Shown piece by piece: positions 33,605 through 43,808 of a stretch of DNA of 64,000 bases. The DNA lies in assembly GCA_046348225.1 (NCBI GenBank), contig JAXMEQ010000004.1, forward strand, positions 62,001 to 126,000. Direction: 5' to 3'. Numbering within the stretch: the stretch's first letter is position 1; every line of letters begins with the position of its first letter. Under the pieces are notes generated by a model that searched no databases, was not told the origin of the DNA, and saw only the letters and a program-made list of their open reading frames with translations. This stretch comes from JAXMEQ01 sp046348225 (GTDB taxonomy: Bacteria > Pseudomonadota > Gammaproteobacteria > Burkholderiales > Burkholderiaceae_C). The position numbers and the translations under genes are program-made.

Positions 33605-35049
33605 GCGACGCGCGTCAACCGTTGCCCGCTGCGGGCGGGCCGGGTCACGCCGTGGGACACCGCGAGCTCGCCGTTCAGCAGCACCGTGTCAATGCCCCGT
33701 GCGGGTGCGGTCGGGTCGGCATAGGTGGCGGCGTCCCGCACGGTGCCGGCATCAAACACCACCAGATCGGCCGCCATGCCTTCCCGCACCAGGCCCCGGT
33801 CGGCCAGGCCAAACCGGCTGGCGGGCAGCCCGGTCATCTTGTGCACCGCCAGCTCCAGTGGCATCAGACCCAGGTCGCGGCTGTAGTGGCCGAGCACGCG
33901 CGCAAAACTGCCCCACAGCCGGGGGTGGGGCTGGCTGTCGTGGGGCAGGCCGTCGGAGCCGATCATGCACAACGGGTGTGACAGCACGCGTTGCACATCT
34001 TCCTCGGCCATGGAAAAGTAAATCGCGCCCCCAGGCATGAGGCGACGCGCGGCCTGCGCCACATCCACGCCCCATTCCCGTGCGATGGTGCGCAGCGGAC
34101 GGCCGCTGTGCTCGGGGTGCGGCCGCGACCAGGTGAGCAGCACCTCCGGCGTGCGCGCCGCCTTGTCCGGGTCCAGCATGGTGGAGGATGCGTCGTAGGG
34201 GTAGCAGTCCAGGCACACGGGCTGTTGCTGCGCCGCCTCGTCCACGGCCCTCAGGGTTTCGCGGGTCCGTCCGTGGTTTTGCGCACCCACCACCTTGTGG
34301 TGCGACAGCACCAGCGTGGCACCGCTGTGCCGCGCCACGGCAAAAGCCTCGCGCAGCGCCGCGTCGATGTGGTCGCCCTCATCACGGAGGTGGCAGGCCA
34401 GCACGGCGCCACGACCGCGCAGGCCCTCGGCCACACCCATGAGTTCCTCGGTGGTGGCGGCCCGGGCGGGCGGGTAATAGACCCCGGTGGACAAGCCGAA
34501 TGCGCCGGCCGCCATGGCGTCCCGTACGTCAGCCTGCATGGCCTGTGTTTCCGAAGGGGTGGCGCTGCGCTGCAGGTCGCGGACGTGATGGACGCGCAGC
34601 GTGATGTGGCCGATCAGTGGCGCCACGTTGGTGGGCAGTGGCGCGGCGTCCAGTGCCGCCAGGTAGTCGGTGAAACGCGGGTAACGGAAGGCCTGCGTCC
34701 CCATCAGGTCCAGTGGGGCGGGTGGTGCGTCGCTGACCAGGGGCGCCAAGCTGATGCCGCAGTTGCCCGTGACCACGGTGCAGACCCCCTGGCTCAGTTT
34801 GGGCTGGGACTGGCCGGCCTGCAGCACCCACTGGTCGTCGTGCGAATGGGTGTCGATGAAGCCAGGGCACACCACCTTGCCGCGGACCTCCAGCGTGTCG
34901 CGCGCCTGGCCTTCGCCCGGCGGGACCACGCCACTGATGCGCCCGCCGGTCACCAGCACATCGGCCAGCCGGCGGGCGGCGCCGCTGCCATCGACCAGCA
35001 CGCCGCCGCGCACGGCCAGGTCATGCCATGTCTGCAAGGGCTGCGTCAT
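33601..35049 (-). CDS. N-acyl-D-amino-acid deacylase (D-aminoacylase)
   Basis: 482 residues, amidohydrolase superfamily. Metal-binding PGFIDTHSHDD near residue 65, VVTGNCGISLAP (bridging Cys), HLRDEGDHID, SHHKVVGAQNHGRT and IGSDGLPHDSQPHPRLWG. Releases D-amino acids from N-acyl forms, feeding the adjacent DadA. Overlaps both neighbours by 4 bp (ATGA). Confidence 0.9.
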   Translation of the reverse strand: MTQPLQTWHDLAVRGGVLVDGSGAARRLADVLVTGGRISGVVPPGEGQARDTLEVRGKVVCPGFIDTHSHDDQWVLQAGQSQPKLSQGVCTVVTGNCGISLAPLVSDAPPAPLDLMGTQAFRYPRFTDYLAALDAAPLPTNVAPLIGHITLRVHHVRDLQRSATPSETQAMQADVRDAMAAGAFGLSTGVYYPPARAATTEELMGVAEGLRGRGAVLACHLRDEGDHIDAALREAFAVARHSGATLVLSHHKVVGAQNHGRTRETLRAVDEAAQQQPVCLDCYPYDASSTMLDPDKAARTPEVLLTWSRPHPEHSGRPLRTIAREWGVDVAQAARRLMPGGAIYFSMAEEDVQRVLSHPLCMIGSDGLPHDSQPHPRLWGSFARVLGHYSRDLGLMPLELAVHKMTGLPASRFGLADRGLVREGMAADLVVFDAGTVRDAATYADPTAPARGIDTVLLNGELAVSHGVTRPARSGQRLTRVA

Positions 35050-36050
35050 TCGACCTTGGCGCCCGAGCGCTTCACCACGTCGGCCCAGCGCGGGCTCTCC
35101 AGCTTGGCCATGGTCATCAGCAGGTTGGGGGGCGACGCCATGGTCTCAAAGGCCATCTGGCTGTACTTTTCGCGCACTGCTGGCGCGGTAAGGATGCGGT
35201 TGATCTCGGTATTGAGCCGCGTCACCACCTCGGACGACAGGCCGTTCGGGCCGACGATGCCACCCCAGGCCGTGGTCTCGTAGCCTTTGACGCCCGCTTC
35301 CTGAATGGTGGGCAGCTGGGGAAACAGGGCGGAGCGGCGCGCGCCACTGACGCCGAGTGCACGCACCCGGCCGGCCTTGACGTGCGGGCCAATGGACGAC
35401 AGGTTGTCGAACATCAGGTCGATGTTGCCGCCGATCAGGTCCTGGATCGCATTGGGGCTGCCGCGGTAGGGCACGTGCAGGATGTAGGTGCCGGTGAGCG
35501 ACTTGAACAGCTCGCCGCCCAGGTGGCCGGTGGTGCCGTTGCCGGCAGAGCCCATCGTCAGCCGGCCGGGGCGGGCCTTGGCGTAGTCGATGAATTCCTT
35601 CACGGTCTTGACCGGCAGCTCGTTGCGAACCACCAGCGCGTTCTGCACGGTGCCGAGCAGCGCGACCGAGCTGAAGCTGTCGGGGTCGTAAGGCAGCTTG
35701 TTGTACAGCGACCGGTTGATGGCCAGCGTGACCACGTTGGCGTAGCCCAGGGTGTGGCCGTCCGGTGCGGCCTTGGCGATCTCCTGCATGCCGATGGCCC
35801 CGCCCGCCCCGGGTTTGTTGTCGATGACCACCGCCTGACCGAGCGCCTGGGCCAGCTCGTTGCCGAGGATCCGGCAGATCAGGTCGGGTGCGCCACCAGC
35901 GGCCGACGGCACCACCAGCCGGATCGGGCGGGACGGCCAGCCCGCCTGGGCGCGGACGCCGGGCGTCGCCACCAGGGCCGCCCCGGCGGCGGCCAGGCCC
36001 GTGAGCACACGTCGCCGCGAAGGATGGCGGCTTTCATCAATCGGATTCAT
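35046..36050 (-). CDS. Bug/TctC-family periplasmic solute-binding protein
   Basis: 334 residues. Twin-arginine-like N terminus (RRRVLTGLAAAGAALVATPG), then RPIRLVVPSAAGGAPDLICR and VVIDNKPGAGGAIGMQ, hallmarks of Bug receptors. No TctA/TctB membrane genes are present. First gene of the D-amino-acid operon; divergent from LysR with a 98-bp spacer that should hold both promoters. Confidence 0.92.
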   Translation of the reverse strand: MNPIDESRHPSRRRVLTGLAAAGAALVATPGVRAQAGWPSRPIRLVVPSAAGGAPDLICRILGNELAQALGQAVVIDNKPGAGGAIGMQEIAKAAPDGHTLGYANVVTLAINRSLYNKLPYDPDSFSSVALLGTVQNALVVRNELPVKTVKEFIDYAKARPGRLTMGSAGNGTTGHLGGELFKSLTGTYILHVPYRGSPNAIQDLIGGNIDLMFDNLSSIGPHVKAGRVRALGVSGARRSALFPQLPTIQEAGVKGYETTAWGGIVGPNGLSSEVVTRLNTEINRILTAPAVREKYSQMAFETMASPPNLLMTMAKLESPRWADVVKRSGAKVE

Positions 36051-36148
36051 GATGCACCTGGAAAGAATTGAACATGACGCCAGCTTATGTGCGTGAACCC
36101 TGCCGAACAAACGAATTGTGTTGGTAGTTCCATTAGTAGAATTAATGC

Positions 36149-37072
36149 ATGAGCCATCTCCCCTCCCTCATGGCCCTGCGCTGCTTTGACGCCAGTGCCC
36201 GGCTGGGCAGCTTCACACGGGCGGCGGGCGAAGTGCACCTGACGCAGGGCGCGGTAAGCCACCAGGTGCTGGGGCTGGAGGCGCAACTGGGTGTGGCACT
36301 GTTCCTGCGGCGGCGCACCGGCCTGACGCTGACCGCGCCGGGACGCAGTTACTGGCTTGAAGTGGCCGCCGCGCTGCGGCAGATCGAGCGCGCAACCCAG
36401 AACATGGTGACGCACAAGGGGCAGGGTGGTGCCTTCAACCTGTGCTGTGCCTCGAGCTTTGCCAGCTACTGGCTGGTGCCGCGGCTCAGCGGCTTTGTGG
36501 CGGCCCACCCGGAGGTCACGCTGAACCTTTCAACGCACATCGGACCGGTGGATTTTTCTACCTCCCGCCATGACGCGGCCATCGAGTTCTGCGACGGCCC
36601 GGCACCCGGTCTTCTGGCGGTGAAAGTGCATTCCCTGGTGCTCCGGCCCTACGCTGCTCCCGCGCTGCTGAAGGGGCACGGGCGCCGCGGCGCCGCGCAG
36701 CTCGCCGCGCTGCTGGCAGCGCGCCCGCTGATCCGCCACACCACCGTCGCCACCGCCTGGCCCGGCTGGCTGGCGGCCGCCCTGCCACGCGCCGGCATTG
36801 CGCCGGCACACCTGCTCGCGGGTCCACAGTACGACTTGTTGTCCATGGCGCTGAACGGGGCCATCGGCGGGCTTGGTGTGGCCTTGCTGCCCGACTACAT
36901 GGCCAGCACGGCCACGGCCGCTGGGCAGCTGGTCAGGCTGAGCGACCAGGGCTGGGAGCCACCACAGGCCTATTACCTGCGGTGCCCCGACTGGAAGGCC
37001 GAGCTGGTGGTGTTCCAGCGGTTCCGCGAGTGGTTGCTCGCGGTGGCTGACGGTCAGAAGCCTGCGGCCTGA
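36149..37072 (+). CDS. LysR-family regulator (GcvA-like)
   Basis: 307 residues. HTH: FDASARLGSFTRAAGEVHLT then QGAVSHQVLGLEAQLG (about 12-50). Effector domain from about 90; FNLCCASSFASYWLVPRLSG begins it. Transcribed away from the Bug-receptor operon, so it probably regulates that operon. Its last 19 bp overlap the convergent amine-oxidase gene. Confidence 0.9.
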   Translation: MSHLPSLMALRCFDASARLGSFTRAAGEVHLTQGAVSHQVLGLEAQLGVALFLRRRTGLTLTAPGRSYWLEVAAALRQIERATQNMVTHKGQGGAFNLCCASSFASYWLVPRLSGFVAAHPEVTLNLSTHIGPVDFSTSRHDAAIEFCDGPAPGLLAVKVHSLVLRPYAAPALLKGHGRRGAAQLAALLAARPLIRHTTVATAWPGWLAAALPRAGIAPAHLLAGPQYDLLSMALNGAIGGLGVALLPDYMASTATAAGQLVRLSDQGWEPPQAYYLRCPDWKAELVVFQRFREWLLAVADGQKPAA

Positions 37073-38682
37073 ACCAGCGGCATGTAGCGGGCCACGGTAC
37101 CCACCGTGGTCAGCGCGCCGGCCGGGTTCAGGTACACCACGTTACCGCGGTCGTCGACACCGGCAAAGCTGTTGGTCGTCGGGTAGTACCGGTAGGTGTA
37201 GACGCCCGTCTGGCGGGTGACCACGCCGCGCGGCGAAATCAGCTCCGGCGCCACCGACTCGGCCCAGTTCAGCACCCGCTCGGCATCGGACAGTGCCGAG
37301 GACGCGGTGGCCAGCGGCAAGATCCGGTTGGCCTCGCGTTCGCCGCTCAGGAAGGCGCCATGCACGGTCGCACGGTACAGCTCGTGGGTGTGTTCGCCCG
37401 CAAACAGCAGGCGGCTGCCCTGTGGCGCCGCCAGCGTCTCATGGTCCGCGGCGGTGCTGTTGATGCCGGCGAACGAATAGGCGCCGCGGGCGTAGGGGTC
37501 GTTGTTCCAGCCAGTCCGGATGGCACGCCGCGGTGCCACCGCCGACTCACCGAAGACCGTGCGCAGCGCGGGCGTCACATCGGCAATGATCTGCGCCTCG
37601 TTCATGGCCTCGATGGCCGCACCCTGCTGGCCAAAACCGAATGTCACCAGACAATTGAAGCCGCTGAAGGTGCGGTAGCTGAGGAAGTAGGAGTAGCGCC
37701 CGCGGATCGGTGAGTGCCAGCCGAAGTACTGCGTTTCTGTCGGCCAGAAAGCGTTGTCAAACAGCATGAAGACCTTGTTGATCTGGCCGACGCCCAGACG
37801 GTTCATGGCCGCCTGCTTCTCGGATGTCAGTGCCGGCGAAAACGTCACGCTGTTGGCGCGCAGGACACCAAGCGGAATGGTGACCACGCAATAGTCTGCC
37901 GTATAGGTGGCGCCCCCGGCCACCACCGTGACGCCCGTATCGGCATGGGTCACGCTCGTCACCGGGCTGTTCAGCTTGATGTCCAGGCCGCGGGCCAGCA
38001 GCTCCGGAATGGCCTTGTAGCCACCGGGGAACAGCACGTCCTTGCCGGGGTACTTGGACCCGTTGAAGTAGTTGCGCGCCGACAGCGCCTCCAGCCAGCC
38101 CCCGGTGTCGAATTCCAGCGTCGAAGTCAGCAGGTAGGTGGAAAACGGATCGGTCAGCGCGGTCGCGTCGGCCGCTGTCAGTGCCGACGCGAGCGATTTG
38201 TCCGGACCCGAACCCGCCATGGCGGTATTGACCGCAGCAAGCAGGTTGTCGTACTTGGTCTTGCCGGCCGGAAACTGCTGCGCCGTGACATCCGTGCCGG
38301 TGGCGTTGAACACCTGAACGGACTCGTCCTTGGTCAGGTAGGTCGCCGCACGCGCTTCCGTCGCCAGTGCCGTGATGGGGTTGCCGCCATCCGGGCCGTG
38401 GATCCAGCCCGCACCGATGTCCATAGGAACGCCATCATTCACCTCGGTCCAGACGCGGCCACCGATGCGGTTCCTGGCTTCAAGAATCGTCACCACATGG
38501 CCGGCACGGGCGAGTTTTCGCGCTGCGGCCAGCCCCGAGATGCCGGCGCCGATCACCAACACGGACGTTCGTCGCGCTGGCGCGGACTGCGCCTGGGCGC
38601 CCCCAAGGGCAAAAAGGCTGCCAGTGCCAGCAGTTGCGCCAAGCGCAGCCCCCAGCGTGAACTTGCGACGCAACTGATCCAT
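37054..38682 (-). CDS. Tat-exported flavin monoamine oxidase with extra C-terminal domain
   Basis: 542 residues. Tat motif RRKFTLGAALGA, cleavage near AQAQ. FAD-binding VLVIGAGISGLAAARKLARA, GGRVWTEVNDGVPMDIGAGW, and C-terminal FAD motif LLFAGEHTHELYRATVHGAF. Oxidatively deaminates amines or amino acids in the periplasm. About 70 residues after the oxidase fold (PRGVVTRQTGVYTYRYYPTT onwards) look beta-rich and are not part of the usual enzyme. ATG at 38682 with GGAG 8 nt upstream; a GTG at 38691 is possible. Confidence 0.85.
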   Translation of the reverse strand: MDQLRRKFTLGAALGATAGTGSLFALGGAQAQSAPARRTSVLVIGAGISGLAAARKLARAGHVVTILEARNRIGGRVWTEVNDGVPMDIGAGWIHGPDGGNPITALATEARAATYLTKDESVQVFNATGTDVTAQQFPAGKTKYDNLLAAVNTAMAGSGPDKSLASALTAADATALTDPFSTYLLTSTLEFDTGGWLEALSARNYFNGSKYPGKDVLFPGGYKAIPELLARGLDIKLNSPVTSVTHADTGVTVVAGGATYTADYCVVTIPLGVLRANSVTFSPALTSEKQAAMNRLGVGQINKVFMLFDNAFWPTETQYFGWHSPIRGRYSYFLSYRTFSGFNCLVTFGFGQQGAAIEAMNEAQIIADVTPALRTVFGESAVAPRRAIRTGWNNDPYARGAYSFAGINSTAADHETLAAPQGSRLLFAGEHTHELYRATVHGAFLSGEREANRILPLATASSALSDAERVLNWAESVAPELISPRGVVTRQTGVYTYRYYPTTNSFAGVDDRGNVVYLNPAGALTTVGTVARYMPLVQAAGF

Positions 38683-38769
38683 GGAAAACACTCCGCCTTG
38701 TGGTTGTTACATATCGAGTATTAAGATGCAAAACGTGGCTTTTTGTTACTTTTTTCGATTACCCATGTC

Positions 38770-39156
38770 ATGACCAAGGTCATAGGCGTTCTGGCGTTGA
38801 TCCTGGGCCTCGCGGCGGGCGTCTGGGTCCTGACGCAGAAGACAGCCAATCCCGGCGCTCCGCCTGCCAGACCGTCCGCCACGCCGGCCAAGCGTCCTGA
38901 CGCGACCACTTCTGCGCCTGCACCGGCGCCTGCGCCGGCGCCGAGCACGGCGGGCAGCAATCCGCTGGTGCCACACGGCATGCCGTCGGCTGGCACCGAC
39001 TGCGTGCAACTGAACGCTGTGGTGCAGCAATCCGGACCGCGGTGCGCTGGCCAGCCCCCCGGCTGTCTGGACGACGTCCTGCGCCAGCACGGGCTGGATC
39101 CGCGCGCGCGGGACCTGTGTCGCCTGTTTCGTCCGGGCAAACAACCTCTCCAGTAG
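38770..39156 (+). CDS. Small membrane-anchored protein, Pro/Ala-rich with Cys-rich C terminus
   Basis: 128 residues. One N-terminal helix (VIGVLALILGLAAGVWVL), a Pro/Ala linker (about 25-65) with repeated AP, then a small domain with four cysteines (TDCVQLNAVVQQSGPRCAGQ, GCLDDVL, LCRLF). Orientation suggests a periplasmic domain with two disulfides. Family not recognised. A TTG start at 38743 would add nine residues. Confidence 0.6.
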   Translation: MTKVIGVLALILGLAAGVWVLTQKTANPGAPPARPSATPAKRPDATTSAPAPAPAPAPSTAGSNPLVPHGMPSAGTDCVQLNAVVQQSGPRCAGQPPGCLDDVLRQHGLDPRARDLCRLFRPGKQPLQ

Positions 39157-39341
39157 TTGCCGCCCGCGGCCCGTCCGCGCCCTGCCCGCCTTTGCCAAAA
39201 AGTCAAAACCGACCCACCCTTTTACGCAGATTCCCTTACTAGGGTTTTCCCGTGGCGAGGTCTACAATCGCGTTCCCTTACAAAAGCTGACGGCACGCCG
39301 GGTTCACCGCGTAAGCTGTCGGATTCAGGAGACCCGACCCG

Positions 39342-41675
<2,334 letters not shown>

Positions 41676-41868
41676 GCCCTTCTGGGAAAGCAGGTACTAA
41701 CTAATTTGTATCGGTTGGCCTGCGAATGCCCCCAGGCAGCTGCCCAAATTTTGAGCAGCCGCTTGCGTTTTCAGGGCATATCGGTGACACTACGGCTCTT
41801 GAATTTCCGGGTTTACCCAGGGTTTAGAAGGCGCCCCAGAACAACAGGTCTCCACAAGGTTTCGCCCT

Positions 41869-42276
41869 ATGGCGCGTGTCGCTGCTGTCAAGTTTGCACT
41901 CACTAGCTTTGTTTTGGCCGCTGCGGTGGCCGTCACCGGCGTGGTGCAGGCCAAAGGGCCACAGGCCGACGGTGTGGCTGCAGCAAGTTCTTCGGTGGTT
42001 CGCCTGGCAGAGTTGCCCAGGCAGGGACAAGAGACGTTTGAACTGATCCGCCGGGGCGGACCGTTCCCGTATGACAAGGACGGATCGGTGTTTGGCAACC
42101 GCGAGCGTTTGCTCCCGGCCAAGCAGCGCGGCTACTACCGCGAATACACCGTGAAGACGCCAGGGTCACGCGACCGGGGAGCCCGGCGCATTGTGTGTGG
42201 CGGCCAGCCCCGGACGCCGGACGCGTGTTACTACACCGCTGACCATTACGCGAGCTTTCGAAAGATCGTGGAGTAA
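41869..42276 (+). CDS. Secreted guanyl-specific ribonuclease (RNase N1/T1/barnase family)
   Basis: 135 residues. Signal peptide ending VVQAKG (about 29). Catalytic residues: Glu in YYREYTVKTPG, Arg in RGARRIVCGG and His in YYTADHYASF; FPYDKDGSVFGNRERLLP is the family core. Cuts RNA after G outside the cytoplasm. Immediately followed by a barstar gene. The 193 bp before it (41676-41868) contain no other recognised feature. Confidence 0.9.
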   Translation: MARVAAVKFALTSFVLAAAVAVTGVVQAKGPQADGVAAASSSVVRLAELPRQGQETFELIRRGGPFPYDKDGSVFGNRERLLPAKQRGYYREYTVKTPGSRDRGARRIVCGGQPRTPDACYYTADHYASFRKIVE

Positions 42277-42725
42277 TGAAGATGAAGCGAGATTTGTTTT
42301 TGACTATGGAAAGAGAAGCGGAGATGGATACACCACTTCGTACCGTGAGAACCAATATCGTGCAGTCGATCCGCGCCTTCCGGGTGCAGGACCTGCAGGA
42401 GGCGGCGCAGGCGCTCGGCCAGCATTTCCTGTACGCCAACCTGGCGAACGCCCAGAGCAAGCAGGACGTGCTGGACATGATTGCCCAGCAGTTCACATTC
42501 CCGTCGCACTTCGGCAAGAACTTCGATGCGCTGTATGACTGCATGACGGACCCGCTGCATAAATCGGGCCCGCAGCCAGGCTTCATCGTGGTGCTGGAGC
42601 AGATCCCGGCCAACGCGAAGTTCGACAAGGAAGCGCGCGAACAGCTTTTGGACATCTTCCGCGACACGGCGGATTACTGGGCGGACCGGAAGATACCCTT
42701 CCGATGCTTCTATTCTTTTCTGTAG
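42276..42725 (+). CDS. Barstar-family ribonuclease inhibitor
   Basis: 149 residues. Core motif TFPSHFGKNFDALYDCMTD, with LGQHFLYANLANAQSKQDVL before it, is the barstar fold. ATG overlaps the RNase stop by one base (TAATG). An internal ATG (Met11 or Met17) may be the real start because the first 16 residues are outside the family. Cytoplasmic protection against the RNase encoded upstream. Confidence 0.88.
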   Translation: MKMKRDLFLTMEREAEMDTPLRTVRTNIVQSIRAFRVQDLQEAAQALGQHFLYANLANAQSKQDVLDMIAQQFTFPSHFGKNFDALYDCMTDPLHKSGPQPGFIVVLEQIPANAKFDKEAREQLLDIFRDTADYWADRKIPFRCFYSFL

Positions 42726-42928
42726 CCCGTTCTGCACAAACCAGCCAAGCAGAACGGGCGAATGAGGCTAGCAAGACCGAAGGCACCCCCAGCGCCGCGC
42801 CCACCGGCATCGAGTTGACCACCGAAGCCGGCGAGAAGATGCCCACCGACAAGCTGGTGGACGTGTCCCCGCTGGCGCTGCGCATGAGCAGCCCCTTCAA
42901 CGCAGGGTACTGGCTCGCCGCGGCCTGA
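42704..42928 (+). CDS. Doubtful small ORF after barstar
   Basis: 74 codons, beginning inside the barstar 3' end and ending 17 bp before a terminator. The sequence (for example IELTTEAGEKMPTDKLVDVS) shows no family I know. It may be real, or read-through of a decayed gene. No strong ribosome site is seen. Confidence 0.25.
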   Translation: MLLFFSVARSAQTSQAERANEASKTEGTPSAAPTGIELTTEAGEKMPTDKLVDVSPLALRMSSPFNAGYWLAAA

Positions 42929-42945
42929 CCCTGTTTGCCCCCTGG

Positions 42946-42973
42946 AAAAAGCCCGTCACACGACGGGCTTTTT
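42946..42973. terminator. Bidirectional intrinsic terminator
   Basis: AAAAAGCCCGTC, loop ACAC, GACGGGCTTTTT: 7 G/C-rich pairs extended by A5/T5. Works for both the RNase/barstar transcripts and convergent ksgA, whose stop codon abuts it. Confidence 0.85.
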
Positions 42974-43737
42974 CATTGGGCGAGGGCCTGTACAAGTGCG
43001 ACGTACTCATCCACCGGCACCTCCTCGGCGCGGCGTTGCAGGTCAAAGGCCCCGCCAAACTGGCGCACCTCCAGCCACTTGCCCAGCGAATGGCGCAGCA
43101 GCTTGCGGCGCTGGCTGAAGGCCACCTGCACCAGCTCGCTGAGCAGGCGCACCTCCACCACCGGCGGTTGGGCCAGCGGCACCATGCGCACCACGGCGCT
43201 GTCCACGCGCGGGGGCGGCTCGAACGACGACGGCGGCACAAACAGCACGTTGTCCATGGCATAACGCCACTGCAGCATCACGCTCAGGCGGCCGTAGTCG
43301 CCGGTGGCAGGGCGCGCGACCATGCGGTCGATCACTTCCTTTTGCAGCATGAAGTGCTGGTCTTCCACCACAGCCACTGCATCCAGCAGGTGAAACAGGA
43401 TGGGTGTGGAGATGTTGTAGGGCAGGTTGCCCACCACGCGAATCCTGGGCGCCGCCATGGACGCGGCCAGCGCGGCGAAGTCGACCTTGAGCACGTCGGA
43501 CTCCACCACCTGCAGCTGGCCGTGCGCTCGCAGGCGCGCAGCGAGGTCGCGGTCCAGCTCGATCACGGTCAGCCGGCCCAGCCGCTCCACCAGCGGCTGC
43601 GTGAGCGCCGCCAGTCCCGGCCCGATTTCGACCATGGGCTGGCCGGGTTGCGGCGCGATTTCGCGCACGATGGCGTCGATGATGCCGGCGTCCGACAGGA
43701 AATGCTGCCCGAACCGCTTGCGGGCGATGTGCTTCAT
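42973..43737 (-). CDS. ksgA: 16S rRNA (adenine1518/1519-N6) dimethyltransferase
   Basis: 254 residues. ARKRFGQHFLSD, SAM-binding VEIGPGLAALTQPL, ESDVLKVDF and NLPYNISTPILFHLL (catalytic NLPY). Dimethylates two adenines late in 30S assembly. Start at 43737 fits the family. Located after surA without pdxA between them, unlike E. coli. Confidence 0.95.
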   Translation of the reverse strand: MKHIARKRFGQHFLSDAGIIDAIVREIAPQPGQPMVEIGPGLAALTQPLVERLGRLTVIELDRDLAARLRAHGQLQVVESDVLKVDFAALAASMAAPRIRVVGNLPYNISTPILFHLLDAVAVVEDQHFMLQKEVIDRMVARPATGDYGRLSVMLQWRYAMDNVLFVPPSSFEPPPRVDSAVVRMVPLAQPPVVEVRLLSELVQVAFSQRRKLLRHSLGKWLEVRQFGGAFDLQRRAEEVPVDEYVALVQALAQ

Positions 43738-43751
43738 TGGCGGTGCAAATT

Positions 43752-43802
43752 GAGCGCCCCCCCGGGGGGCAGCGACCCACACGCAGTGGGGGAGCGTGGG
43801 GG
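43752..43802 (-). repeat. GC-rich dispersed repeat between surA and ksgA
   Basis: Read on the minus strand, CACTGCGTGTGGGTCGCTGC then CCCCCCGGGGGGG. It aligns with 62029-62090 (CACTTCGTGTACTGCGCTGC CCCCCGAGGG). It can form a strong hairpin between the two co-directional genes. Confidence 0.6.
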
Positions 43803-43808
43803 CACCAT

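Noticed and set aside
39230..39268. Operator-like CTTACTAGGGTTTTCCCG before maeB
   Set aside because: It is a mirror rather than an inverted repeat, and no -35 box lies at a normal distance from the TACAAT at 39263; not strong enough to call.
41676..41868. A small gene or regulatory RNA upstream of the RNase gene
   Set aside because: An open frame of 66 codons at 41706 has no ribosome site or recognisable product, and no convincing RNA fold was found by eye.
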